DNA of 9,496 nucleotides from Actinomycetota bacterium (GTDB lineage Bacteria; Actinomycetota; Thermoleophilia; RBG-16-64-13). Position 1 is the stretch's first letter; each line of letters begins with the position of its first letter. The position numbers were made by a program, and so were the translations under genes. Below the pieces are notes generated by a model. The model was not told the origin of the DNA. It did no database searches and was given only the letters and a program-made list of their open reading frames with translations. The DNA lies in contig PMIZ01000192.1 of assembly GCA_003157225.1 (NCBI GenBank), positions 1-9,496 on the forward strand, written 5' to 3'. This document shows, one piece after another, positions 1-6,020 of the stretch.

Positions 1-523
1 CCGCAACGCCATTATCATCATGACGTCCAACATCGGCGCGGGCACCATTTCCAAGGGCCAGGTGCTCGGCTTTGGAGAACAGGTGGAGCAGGGCGGCCTG
101 GACTACGAGGAGATGAAGACCCGGGTTACCGGCGAGCTCAAGACCGTCTTCCGGCCAGAGTTCCTCAACCGCGTGGACGAAGTCATCGTGTTCCGCAAGC
201 TCAGCCGCGAGGAGATCACCGACATCGTCGATCTCATGATGGCTCGTGTGGAAGAGCAGCTCAAAGACCGCGAGATCGGAGTGGCGCTCACTCCGGAGGC
301 CAGGGAGCTACTCGTGGATGTGGGCTACGACCCGACCATGGGGGCGCGCCCGCTGCGGCGCGCCATCCAACGTCACGTGGAGGACCTGCTCGCCGAGGAA
401 GTGCTTTCCGGCAAGTTCGCGCGGGGCAGCACGGTCGTCCTGGAACGGGAGGACGACCACCTGGTCATCGGCGAGGTCATAATGGGCGCGCCCGATGTCC
501 TAGTCGCCGACGAGACGTCGTAA
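1..523 (+). CDS. clpC: ClpC-type AAA+ unfoldase, C-terminal end (5' truncated by window)
   Basis: This is the last 173 codons of a Hsp100/ClpC ATPase, which unfolds proteins and feeds them to the ClpP protease in the cytoplasm. The reading frame is open from base 2, so the start lies outside the window. Visible parts of the second AAA+ domain are the sensor-1 region MTSNIGA (Asn at 29-31), the FRPEFLNR segment with the putative arginine finger (codon 170-172), and the sensor-2 motif GARPLRR (Arg codon 347-349). The Clp D2-small domain follows, with RHVEDLLAEEVLSG, which closely matches the ClpC ending known from Bacillus. TAA stop at 521-523. ClpC rather than ClpB or ClpA is inferred from this tail and from the neighbouring radA-disA. 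The N-domain, D1 and Walker motifs cannot be seen. The stop codon abuts the left end of the inverted-repeat element at 523-696. Confidence 0.95.
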   Translation, partial: RNAIIIMTSNIGAGTISKGQVLGFGEQVEQGGLDYEEMKTRVTGELKTVFRPEFLNRVDEVIVFRKLSREEITDIVDLMMARVEEQLKDREIGVALTPEARELLVDVGYDPTMGARPLRRAIQRHVEDLLAEEVLSGKFARGSTVVLEREDDHLVIGEVIMGAPDVLVADETS

Positions 524-696
524 GGCTGCTGAATAATGACGCCTCGCCGGGTGCCCACCGTGGGCGTGGCCGCGATGGGCGAGTGGGAGACAAGGACGCA
601 GGAAGCGTGAATAGCAGCGCTATTCACGCGACCGAGGACGCAGTATCGCGCCGTCCAGTGCGGCCTGGGGGCCGCGGCTTCGTTGTTCAGCAGCCT
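523..696. repeat. Palindromic intergenic element with 17-bp inverted ends (MITE-like or structured RNA)
   Basis: The left arm at 523-539 (AGGCTGCTGAATAATGA) is the reverse complement of the right arm at 680-696 (TCGTTGTTCAGCAGCCT) except at two positions. Both of these would be U-G wobbles in a plus-strand transcript, so plus-strand RNA could pair over all 17 positions. Inside lie further stems: 543-548 with 578-583, 553-557 with 561-565, a perfect 11-bp hairpin at 605-629, and a GC stem 660-665 with 670-675. The total length is 174 bp. No transposase gene and no clear target-site duplication is visible. The size and terminal inverted repeats fit a non-autonomous mobile element or a dispersed intergenic repeat, and a cis-acting structured leader for radA is the alternative. 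The family is not recognised. The first base of the left arm is the last base of the clpC stop codon. Confidence 0.6.
605..629. repeat. Perfect 11-bp hairpin with 3-nt loop, flanked by 9-bp direct repeats
   Basis: Bases 605-615 (GCGTGAATAGC) pair without mismatch with 619-629 (GCTATTCACGC) around an AGC loop. The hairpin is bracketed by two exact copies of AGGACGCAG at 593-601 and 635-643. No T-run follows, so it does not look like an intrinsic terminator. It lies near the middle of the larger inverted-repeat element. Possible roles are a protein-binding or nicking hairpin of a repeat element, or an RNA stem; the sequence does not decide between them. Confidence 0.7.
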
Positions 697-764
697 CCAG
701 GCCGCGCACACGGCGGCCGAGACTCCATGCTGAGACGGGCGTAGGACGCCGGCCATGGCGAGCG

Positions 765-2171
765 ATGCGTAAGGGCTCCTTCACCTGTCGGGAGTGCGGC
801 TACGCATCACCGGGTTGGTTGGGGCGCTGCCCAGGTTGTGGCCAGTGGAACACCATCTCTGAAGAGGCAGCGCCCGCACGGGGCGGTTCACGGGGCGCGG
901 GTCCGCCTACGGCGGCGCCCGCGCCCCTTCATCTTTCCGACGTGGACCTGGGAGCTCAGGCCCGGGCCGGCACCGGCTTGGCCGAGTTCGACAGGGTGCT
1001 CGGCGGAGGCCTGGTTGCAGGTTCGGTGGTCCTGGTGGGCGGCGAACCGGGCGTCGGCAAGAGCACACTTCTGCTGCAGACCCTGCTGGGCATGGAGGCG
1101 CGGGGTGTTGCGACGCTGCTCGTCTCCGGCGAGGAATCGGCCGCCCAGGTGAAGCTCCGGAGCGTCCGGCTTGGCGGCGAAGGCAGCAGGCTCCGCCTGC
1201 TCCCCGAAACCCAGACCGAGAACGTGGTCGCGGCGCTCGAGCACCTCAAGCCGGCCGTGTGCGTGGTCGACTCCGTGCAGACGCTGTGGTCGGGCCAGAT
1301 CAACTCCACCCCCGGCTCCGTCGCCCAGATCCGCGAGGCTACCAGCCAGCTCCTGCGGGTGGCGAAGGATAACGGCATCGCGCTGGTGCTCGTCGGGCAC
1401 GTCACCAAAGACGGGGAACTAGCCGGGCCACGCGTGCTAGAGCACATGGTCGACACCGTCCTCTCGTTCGAAGGTGAGCGCGCCCAGCCTTTCCGTATCC
1501 TGCGGGCCGTCAAGAACCGCTTCGGCTCCACCAACGAGGTGGGGGTGTTCCAAATGGCCGAACAAGGCCTGGTGGAAGTGCCTGACCCTAGCTCGGTGTT
1601 CCTCGAAGAGGGTGACCTTCGCTCCGGGTCGGTGGTGGTGCCGGTGTTGGAAGGCTCTCGCTGCCTGCTGGCTGAGGTGCAGGCGCTCGTTGCGCCAAGC
1701 AATCTCGCCATGCCCCAGCGTGTGGCTCGCGGCGTGGATCGCAACCGGCTGGCCATGCTGGTGGCCGTCCTCGACCGGCGGGCCCGGCTGCCGCTGCTTA
1801 AATGCGATATCTTTGTAAACGTGGCAGGGGGACTGGTGCTGGAGGATCCCGCCGCCGATCTGGCTGTGGCGTTGGCAATCGCGACGGCATGGCGGGATGG
1901 TTCCGACGGGCACGGATTGGCTGCTTTCGGTGAGGTGAGCCTCACCGGCAAGGTGCGGTACGTGCTGCAGGGTGAGAAACGCATCCAGGAACTGGCCCGG
2001 CGTCGTTTTCCCCACATCATCGTGCCCAGCCGCAACGCCGAGGAGTTCGCGGGAATCGTAGGCGCGGGGGACGGGCCGAGGTTGAACGCGGTAGGCGACG
2101 TGGCAGCGGCCGTGCGACAGGCGACAGCGAGGAGCATCCGTGGTCAAGACGCGTCCAGCCCTGGAAGATAG
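765..2171 (+). CDS. radA: DNA repair protein RadA (Sms)
   Basis: RadA is a RecA-like ATPase that promotes branch migration and DNA unwinding in recombinational repair. The 468-residue product is slightly longer than the usual 450-460. The N-terminal zinc finger is intact: C8-x2-C11 and C22-x2-C25, within CGYASPGWLGRCPGC. Walker A is GGEPGVGKST (92-101), a Walker B-like strand ending VCVVDS lies near 165-170, and the RadA-specific KNRFG motif is at 250-254. The C-terminal third is the Lon-protease-like domain, with FVNVAGGLVLEDPAADLAVA and the GEVSLTGKVR segment. A Gly/Ala/Pro-rich linker (about 35-55) joins the zinc finger to the ATPase. ATG 765 is chosen because it places the zinc finger at the expected distance from the N-terminus, although only a weak GGCGAG (757-762) precedes it. 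The 3' end overlaps disA by 32 bp. In Bacillus and mycobacteria RadA is reported to bind DisA and restrain its c-di-AMP synthesis. Confidence 0.97.
   Translation: MRKGSFTCRECGYASPGWLGRCPGCGQWNTISEEAAPARGGSRGAGPPTAAPAPLHLSDVDLGAQARAGTGLAEFDRVLGGGLVAGSVVLVGGEPGVGKSTLLLQTLLGMEARGVATLLVSGEESAAQVKLRSVRLGGEGSRLRLLPETQTENVVAALEHLKPAVCVVDSVQTLWSGQINSTPGSVAQIREATSQLLRVAKDNGIALVLVGHVTKDGELAGPRVLEHMVDTVLSFEGERAQPFRILRAVKNRFGSTNEVGVFQMAEQGLVEVPDPSSVFLEEGDLRSGSVVVPVLEGSRCLLAEVQALVAPSNLAMPQRVARGVDRNRLAMLVAVLDRRARLPLLKCDIFVNVAGGLVLEDPAADLAVALAIATAWRDGSDGHGLAAFGEVSLTGKVRYVLQGEKRIQELARRRFPHIIVPSRNAEEFAGIVGAGDGPRLNAVGDVAAAVRQATARSIRGQDASSPGR
2131..2134 (+). promoter_or_regulatory. Ribosome binding site for disA, inside radA
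   Basis: GGAG lies 5 nt before the GTG start at 2140, within the last codons of radA. It supports GTG 2140 as the disA start and therefore the 32-bp gene overlap. A similar purine-rich run followed by ATCCGTG precedes the PIN/TRAM gene (GGAGAG at 3722-3727, GTG at 3735). Confidence 0.6.
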
Positions 2172-3222
2172 CCTCATCGAGGCTCTGCAGATGATCGCGC
2201 CCGGGACGCTCCTGCGGCAGGCGATCGACAACATCGTCCGGGCGCGGACGGGCGCCCTTATCGTTTTTGCCGACGAGCGGCAGATCGCGCCCATGATTTC
2301 GGGCGGCATCGACATCGACGTAGGGCTCAAGCCCATGATCCTGTACGAGCTGGCCAAGATGGACGGCGCAATCCTTCTCGATCGTGGCGGCTCCCACATC
2401 ATCCACGCCAACGTCCAGTTGATGCCCGACGCGAGCATCGACTCCCAGGAGACGGGCACCCGGCACCGCACCGCCGAACGCGTGGCCAAGCAGCTTGGCG
2501 TGCTGGCCATCTCCATCTCCGCGGCTCGCGATGTGGTCACCATCTACGTGGGGGGGGTCCGCTACATCATGGATCCTATCCGGGTGATCCTCAGCAAAGC
2601 CGACCAAGCGTTGCTGACCCTGGAACGGTTCAAGAACCGCCTCAACCAGGTGGCATCCACACTTTCGCGATTGGAGTTCCAGGATGTCGTCGCGCTGTCG
2701 GACGTCACCAGCGTGCTGCAACGCGTCGAGATGGTGCTCGCGCTCTCGCATCTGATCGAGCGCTACATCATCGAGTTGGGCACCGAGGGCCGCCTGGTTC
2801 AGCTGCAACTCGAGGAGCTGCTGATGAACGTATGGGAAGAACGGGACGCGGTACTTGCCGACTACCTCTTCGATCCCACTCCGGCTCGTCTCGAGCGGGC
2901 GCGCGCAGCGCTTGTCGCGCTGCCTTCGGAGGAGCTCATCTCCATGGCCAGCATCGGGGCCATTCTCGGTTTTCCGGCCGACGCCGCGGCCCTCGACGGT
3001 CACGTGAGTCCCCGTGGCTATCGATTGCTCCGCAAGATCCCGAGGCTGGGCCCCGAAGCCATCGGCGCGTTGGTGGACAAGTTCGGGAGTCTGCAGGCCA
3101 TCGTGGAGGCGCCCGTTGGGGAACTAGCGTCGATCGGGGAGGTTGGGCTCTCGCGGGCGCGCGAGATCAAGTACGGGCTGATCCGTCTGCGTGAACTCGA
3201 TGTCGTGGAGCGTTCCGGCTGA
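2140..3222 (+). CDS. disA: DNA integrity scanning diadenylate cyclase DisA
   Basis: DisA condenses two ATP into the second messenger c-di-AMP. In studied bacteria it forms an octamer whose cyclase activity falls when its DNA-binding domains meet branched DNA. The 360-residue product is of standard DisA length. The N-terminal DAC domain carries both active-site signatures: DGA at 75-77 and TGTRHRTAE at 105-113 with RHR at 108-110. A helical linker (about 150-290) follows, then a C-terminal helix-hairpin-helix DNA-binding domain (about 295-355) containing LLRKIPRLGPEAIGALVDKF. The start is GTG 2140, which gives MVKTRPALEDSLIEAL. The gene ends in TGATG shared with carD, so translation of the two is probably coupled. 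No key residue is missing, and the enzyme is predicted to be active. Confidence 0.98.
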   Translation: MVKTRPALEDSLIEALQMIAPGTLLRQAIDNIVRARTGALIVFADERQIAPMISGGIDIDVGLKPMILYELAKMDGAILLDRGGSHIIHANVQLMPDASIDSQETGTRHRTAERVAKQLGVLAISISAARDVVTIYVGGVRYIMDPIRVILSKADQALLTLERFKNRLNQVASTLSRLEFQDVVALSDVTSVLQRVEMVLALSHLIERYIIELGTEGRLVQLQLEELLMNVWEERDAVLADYLFDPTPARLERARAALVALPSEELISMASIGAILGFPADAAALDGHVSPRGYRLLRKIPRLGPEAIGALVDKFGSLQAIVEAPVGELASIGEVGLSRAREIKYGLIRLRELDVVERSG

Positions 3223-3731
3223 TGTTCCAGGCAGGTGACACGGTAGTCTATCCGCACCACGGCGCCGGCCGCGTGCTGGAGATCGAAGAGCAGGATTTCC
3301 AGGGGGAGTCTCGCCGGTACTACACGATTCAGATTCTCCACAGCGACATGACGGTCAAGGTCCCCGTGGACAGCGTGGAGAGGGCTGGCATCAGGCCGGT
3401 CATCTCCGAGCCCATGGTGGAGGAGGTCATGGGCGTGCTGCGGGATGACCCCACCAAGATGCCCTTGAACTGGAACCGGCGTGTGAAGCACAACCGCGAC
3501 AAGATCAAGACCGGCGACGTCCTGGAACTGGCCGACGTCATCCGCAACCTGGCTCTGCGTGACCACGAGAAGGGCCTCTCCACCGGAGAGAAGCAGATGT
3601 TCAACAAGGCGAGGCGCATCCTCTCTTCGGAATTGATGTACGCCAAGGACCTGAACGCGGACGATGCCATTAGCCTGCTCGACGGTGTTCTCGCCGAGGT
3701 CTGCGCCCAGTCACATCTCTTGGAGAGCTGA
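3222..3731 (+). CDS. carD: CarD/CdnL-family RNA polymerase-binding transcription factor
   Basis: CarD-family proteins bind the RNA polymerase beta subunit and stabilise the open promoter complex, acting globally and often at rRNA and housekeeping promoters. The 169-residue product resembles mycobacterial CarD in length (about 162). The N-terminal Tudor-like RNA polymerase-interacting domain (about 1-55) begins MFQAGDTVVYPHHGAGRV. The C-terminal helical DNA-binding domain carries W84 in PLNWNRR, equivalent to the tryptophan that wedges into the upstream edge of the bubble in characterised CarD. The START ATG overlaps the disA TGA by one base (TGATG); a GGAG at 3207-3210 is rather distant, so coupling to disA translation is likely. 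The gene lies 3 bp upstream of the PIN/TRAM gene. No promoter of its own is visible. Confidence 0.96.
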   Translation: MFQAGDTVVYPHHGAGRVLEIEEQDFQGESRRYYTIQILHSDMTVKVPVDSVERAGIRPVISEPMVEEVMGVLRDDPTKMPLNWNRRVKHNRDKIKTGDVLELADVIRNLALRDHEKGLSTGEKQMFNKARRILSSELMYAKDLNADDAISLLDGVLAEVCAQSHLLES

Positions 3732-3734
3732 TCC

Positions 3735-4778
3735 GTGGTATTTGCCATCAGACTGGTGATGGCCCTCGTCGGTGGGGTGAGCTTCTATGAGCTCGGCATC
3801 CAGTACTTGCCTCAGCACCCGCGCTGGGGAAGCTACGCGCTATTCGTCTTCTTCGCGGTTCTGGTCGGCATAGGCATCGGGGCCGTGGTGGGCCACTACC
3901 TGGGAAGGGCGGTGGCCCGACTCGGACGAGTGCTCGATCGGGCCACGGGGCTCGTCACCGCAAGCGGTCTCATCTTCGCAAGTATCGGTCTGCTGATCGG
4001 CATGGCCATCGCGGCGCTCGGCAGCCTCGCCATAAGGAACCTGCCTGTGGTCGGCCCCTACTTGTTGCCTTTGCTCTTCGCCGTCAGCGGCTATCTCTTC
4101 GCTTACCTGGGCTACAAGCGCCACACCGACCTGGCGAGAGTGCTGGGCTTCAAGGGGCTTTTGCAACAGCCCGGGGCCAAGCAGTTTCTGCGGCCGAAGG
4201 TACTCGACACCTCGGCCATCATCGACGGGCGCATAGGCGAGGTCGCCGGCACCGGTTTCCTAGAGGGGGACGTGGTGATCCCGAGCTTCGTGCTGGAGGA
4301 ACTGCAATCCATCGCCGACTCGGGCGAGTCGGGCAAGCGGGCTCGCGGTAGGCGGGGACTGGACACCGTTCACGGTCTGCAGGAGAGCGGCGTCCACGTG
4401 ACCATCATCGAGCGGGATTTTCCCGCGGTCCCTGATGTCGACACCAAGTTGATACGCCTGGCCAAGGAGATGAAGGCCTGCATCCTCACCACCGACTACA
4501 ACCTGGACAAGGTCTCGCAGATACAGGGTGTCGAGGTGCTCAACATGAACGAGTTGGCCCACGCGCTCAAGGCTACCGTGCTTCCCGGTGAGAGTCTGCG
4601 GGTGAGGGTACTTCGTGAGGGAAAAGAGTCAGATCAGGGCGTCGCCTATTTGGACGACGGCACCATGGTCGTCATCGAGGGCGGCCGGGGCCGCGTGGGT
4701 GAAGAGGTGACGGTGGAGGTCACCTCCATCCTCCAGAACCCGTCCGGGAAGATGGTCTTTGCGCGGATGGCATCCTGA
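3735..4778 (+). CDS. Membrane-anchored PIN/TRAM-domain protein (YacL-like putative RNase)
   Basis: This 347-residue protein resembles the B. subtilis YacL type. It has four predicted transmembrane segments (about 4-24, 33-55, 74-98 and 107-126), then a cytoplasmic PIN domain (about 154-275) and a C-terminal TRAM domain (about 280-345). The PIN acidic cluster expected for metal-dependent nuclease activity is present: D158 in KVLDTSAIIDGRI, E188 in VLEEL, D236 in DVDTKLIRLAKE and D254 in LTTDYNLDK. TRAM is an OB-fold RNA-binding domain, so cleavage or handling of RNA at the membrane is plausible, but the physiological substrate is not known to me. The start is GTG 3735, 3 bp after carD, with GGAGAG at 3722-3727. 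It sits between carD and ispD, as the yacL homologue sits before ispD in Firmicutes. Confidence 0.93.
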   Translation: MVFAIRLVMALVGGVSFYELGIQYLPQHPRWGSYALFVFFAVLVGIGIGAVVGHYLGRAVARLGRVLDRATGLVTASGLIFASIGLLIGMAIAALGSLAIRNLPVVGPYLLPLLFAVSGYLFAYLGYKRHTDLARVLGFKGLLQQPGAKQFLRPKVLDTSAIIDGRIGEVAGTGFLEGDVVIPSFVLEELQSIADSGESGKRARGRRGLDTVHGLQESGVHVTIIERDFPAVPDVDTKLIRLAKEMKACILTTDYNLDKVSQIQGVEVLNMNELAHALKATVLPGESLRVRVLREGKESDQGVAYLDDGTMVVIEGGRGRVGEEVTVEVTSILQNPSGKMVFARMAS

Positions 4779-4794
4779 GCCGCGAGCCCCTACT

Positions 4795-4802
4795 GAGGAG
4801 GT
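4795..4802 (+). promoter_or_regulatory. Ribosome binding site setting a TTG start for ispD
   Basis: GAGGAGGT is the strongest Shine-Dalgarno match seen in the window and ends 4 nt before TTG 4807. It favours the TTG over the in-frame ATG at 4759, which lies inside the preceding PIN/TRAM gene and would add 16 residues without a matching ribosome binding site. Confidence 0.8.
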
Positions 4803-4806
4803 AGCT

Positions 4807-5526
4807 TTGGACCAACGCTCGGCTCGTCTTGCCTTGGTGGTGGCCGCAGCCGGCCACGGCACGCGTCTCAACTCGGGACTTCCCAAACAGTACATGCCCC
4901 TACTCGGCATCCCCATGTTGCAGCGCACCTTGAGCGTGCTCGCCGCTTGCGAGTGGGTCGACGCTCTGGTGGTCGCGGTCAACCCGCTCGACGTGGAGTA
5001 CTGCGAAGAGGAGATACGGTTGGAGCACATCGCCAAAGTGGTCCGCGTCACCGGGGGAGATGAGAAGCGCTGGATGACGGTGCGCAACGGCCTGGGCGCC
5101 CTTGCCGAGGCGGGCACCTGGGACTTGGTCGGCGTCCACGACGGGGCTCGCCCGCTCGTGACCTGCCAGGAGATCGGCAGGGCGGTCGAGGCTCTCGCCG
5201 CCGACAGTAGCCTCGACGGCGTGGTGCTTGCGGTCCCCAGCGTCGATACCGTCAAGATCGTCGACGAGGCGGGGCTGATCACCCGCACCCCCGACCGGCG
5301 CACCCTGTGGCGCGCACAGACACCTCAGATATTCCGCCGGCAGGTGCTGATGGACGCCTACGCCCAACCGGACGAGGTCCTCATGGAGGCCACCGACGAT
5401 GCCTCCCTGGTCGAAGCGCGGAAGGGCCGGGTCGCCGTGGTCGAAGGCTCGCCGGAGAACTTCAAGATCACAGACTGGGTCGACCTGCGGCATGCCGAAC
5501 AGGTCCTGGCGGAGCGGCGCAAGTGA
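4807..5526 (+). CDS. ispD: 2-C-methyl-D-erythritol 4-phosphate cytidylyltransferase
   Basis: IspD joins CTP and 2-C-methyl-D-erythritol 4-phosphate to give CDP-methylerythritol and pyrophosphate in the non-mevalonate (MEP) isoprenoid pathway. From TTG 4807 the product has 239 residues (E. coli IspD has 236). The nucleotide-binding loop AAAGHGTRLNSGLPKQ spans about 13-28, with the conserved G-x-G-x-R and PKQ. VHDGARP lies at 110-116, WRAQTPQIF at 168-176, TDDASLVE at 196-203, and the C-terminal NFKITDW with K220. The TTG start is chosen because of the GAGGAGGT just before it; starting at ATG 4759 would overlap the PIN/TRAM gene. The last codons overlap ispF (GTGA). It is separate from IspF, not a fused IspDF enzyme. 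Confidence 0.97.
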   Translation: MDQRSARLALVVAAAGHGTRLNSGLPKQYMPLLGIPMLQRTLSVLAACEWVDALVVAVNPLDVEYCEEEIRLEHIAKVVRVTGGDEKRWMTVRNGLGALAEAGTWDLVGVHDGARPLVTCQEIGRAVEALAADSSLDGVVLAVPSVDTVKIVDEAGLITRTPDRRTLWRAQTPQIFRRQVLMDAYAQPDEVLMEATDDASLVEARKGRVAVVEGSPENFKITDWVDLRHAEQVLAERRK

Positions 5527-6020
5527 CTCCGGAGCTTCGGGTGGGCCTGGGCTTCGACGCGCACCGCTTCGCAAAAGAACGGCCGCTGGTGCTGGGCGGC
5601 GTCAAGCTGCGCGACGATCGCGGCCTGCTGGGTCACAGCGACGCCGATGTGCTCGCGCACGCTATCATGGACGCCTTGCTCGGAGCCGCGGGCCTGGACG
5701 ACATCGGCGGGCTGTTTCCGGACACCGACCCTGAGTTGGCCGGGGCCGACAGCCTCCAGTTGCTGCGCACCGTCGCCGATCTGCTTCGGCGCAAGGGGTG
5801 GGAGCCCGTGAATGTCGACGCCGTGGTCATCTGCGAAGAGCCGCGCATAGCCCCGCACAAAGCGGAGATGTCCCGGCGGCTGGCGGAGGCGATAGGCATC
5901 GACCAGGAGCGAGTGGCGCTGAAAGGCAAGACCACCGAGGGCCTGGGTTTTGCGGGGCGCAGCGAGGGAATAGCCGTGCAGGCGGTCGCGCTGGTGGAAA
6001 GAGAGAGAACAGACACATGA
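5523..6020 (+). CDS. ispF: 2-C-methyl-D-erythritol 2,4-cyclodiphosphate synthase
   Basis: IspF cyclises CDP-methylerythritol 2-phosphate to methylerythritol 2,4-cyclodiphosphate with release of CMP, two steps after IspD. The product of 165 residues is near the usual 157-160. The divalent-metal ligands are visible as D12 and H14 in GLGFDAHRF and H46 in HSDADVLAHAIMDALLGA. DIGGLFPDTDP (60-70) and the KGKTTEGLGFAGRSEGIA signature (134-151) complete the active site. GTG 5523 is chosen for its 4-bp overlap with the ispD stop and GGAG at 5511-5514. GTG 5541, with GGAG at 5531-5534, is an in-frame alternative that would remove six residues and still keep the FDAH motif. The 3' end overlaps the gltX ATG (ATGA). 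IspE, which acts between the two enzymes, is not in this window. Confidence 0.97.
   Translation: MTPELRVGLGFDAHRFAKERPLVLGGVKLRDDRGLLGHSDADVLAHAIMDALLGAAGLDDIGGLFPDTDPELAGADSLQLLRTVADLLRRKGWEPVNVDAVVICEEPRIAPHKAEMSRRLAEAIGIDQERVALKGKTTEGLGFAGRSEGIAVQAVALVERERTDT

Noticed and set aside
508..520. Short hairpin (5-bp stem, AGA loop) just before the clpC stop codon
   Set aside because: Only five base pairs and within coding sequence; such short palindromes are common in GC-rich DNA.
605..629. Intrinsic terminator for clpC
   Set aside because: The stem is strong, but no T-run follows and the stem is not especially GC-rich at its loop side. Termination here, if any, would need Rho or another factor.
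373..756. Minus-strand open frame of 127 codons across the clpC end and the intergenic element
   Set aside because: It runs antisense through conserved clpC sequence and the palindromic element, has no recognisable domain, and is expected by chance in GC-rich DNA.
683..764. Sigma-70 type promoter for radA (TTGTTC at 683-688 as -35)
   Set aside because: No TATAAT-like hexamer lies 16-18 bp downstream; that region is GC-rich, so no promoter is called.
956..2137. Long minus-strand frame (393 codons) opposite radA
   Set aside because: Low-complexity Arg/Ser/Thr-rich product typical of the antisense shadow of a GC-rich gene; radA on the plus strand is unambiguous.
4759..4806. Upstream ATG start for ispD adding 16 residues
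   Set aside because: It lies inside the PIN/TRAM gene, lacks a good ribosome binding site, and the added residues have no counterpart in typical IspD, whereas TTG 4807 follows GAGGAGGT.
5307..5522. Extended ispF start upstream of 5523
   Set aside because: The upstream part is the shifted-frame reading of conserved ispD sequence; IspF homologues begin just before the FDxH motif.
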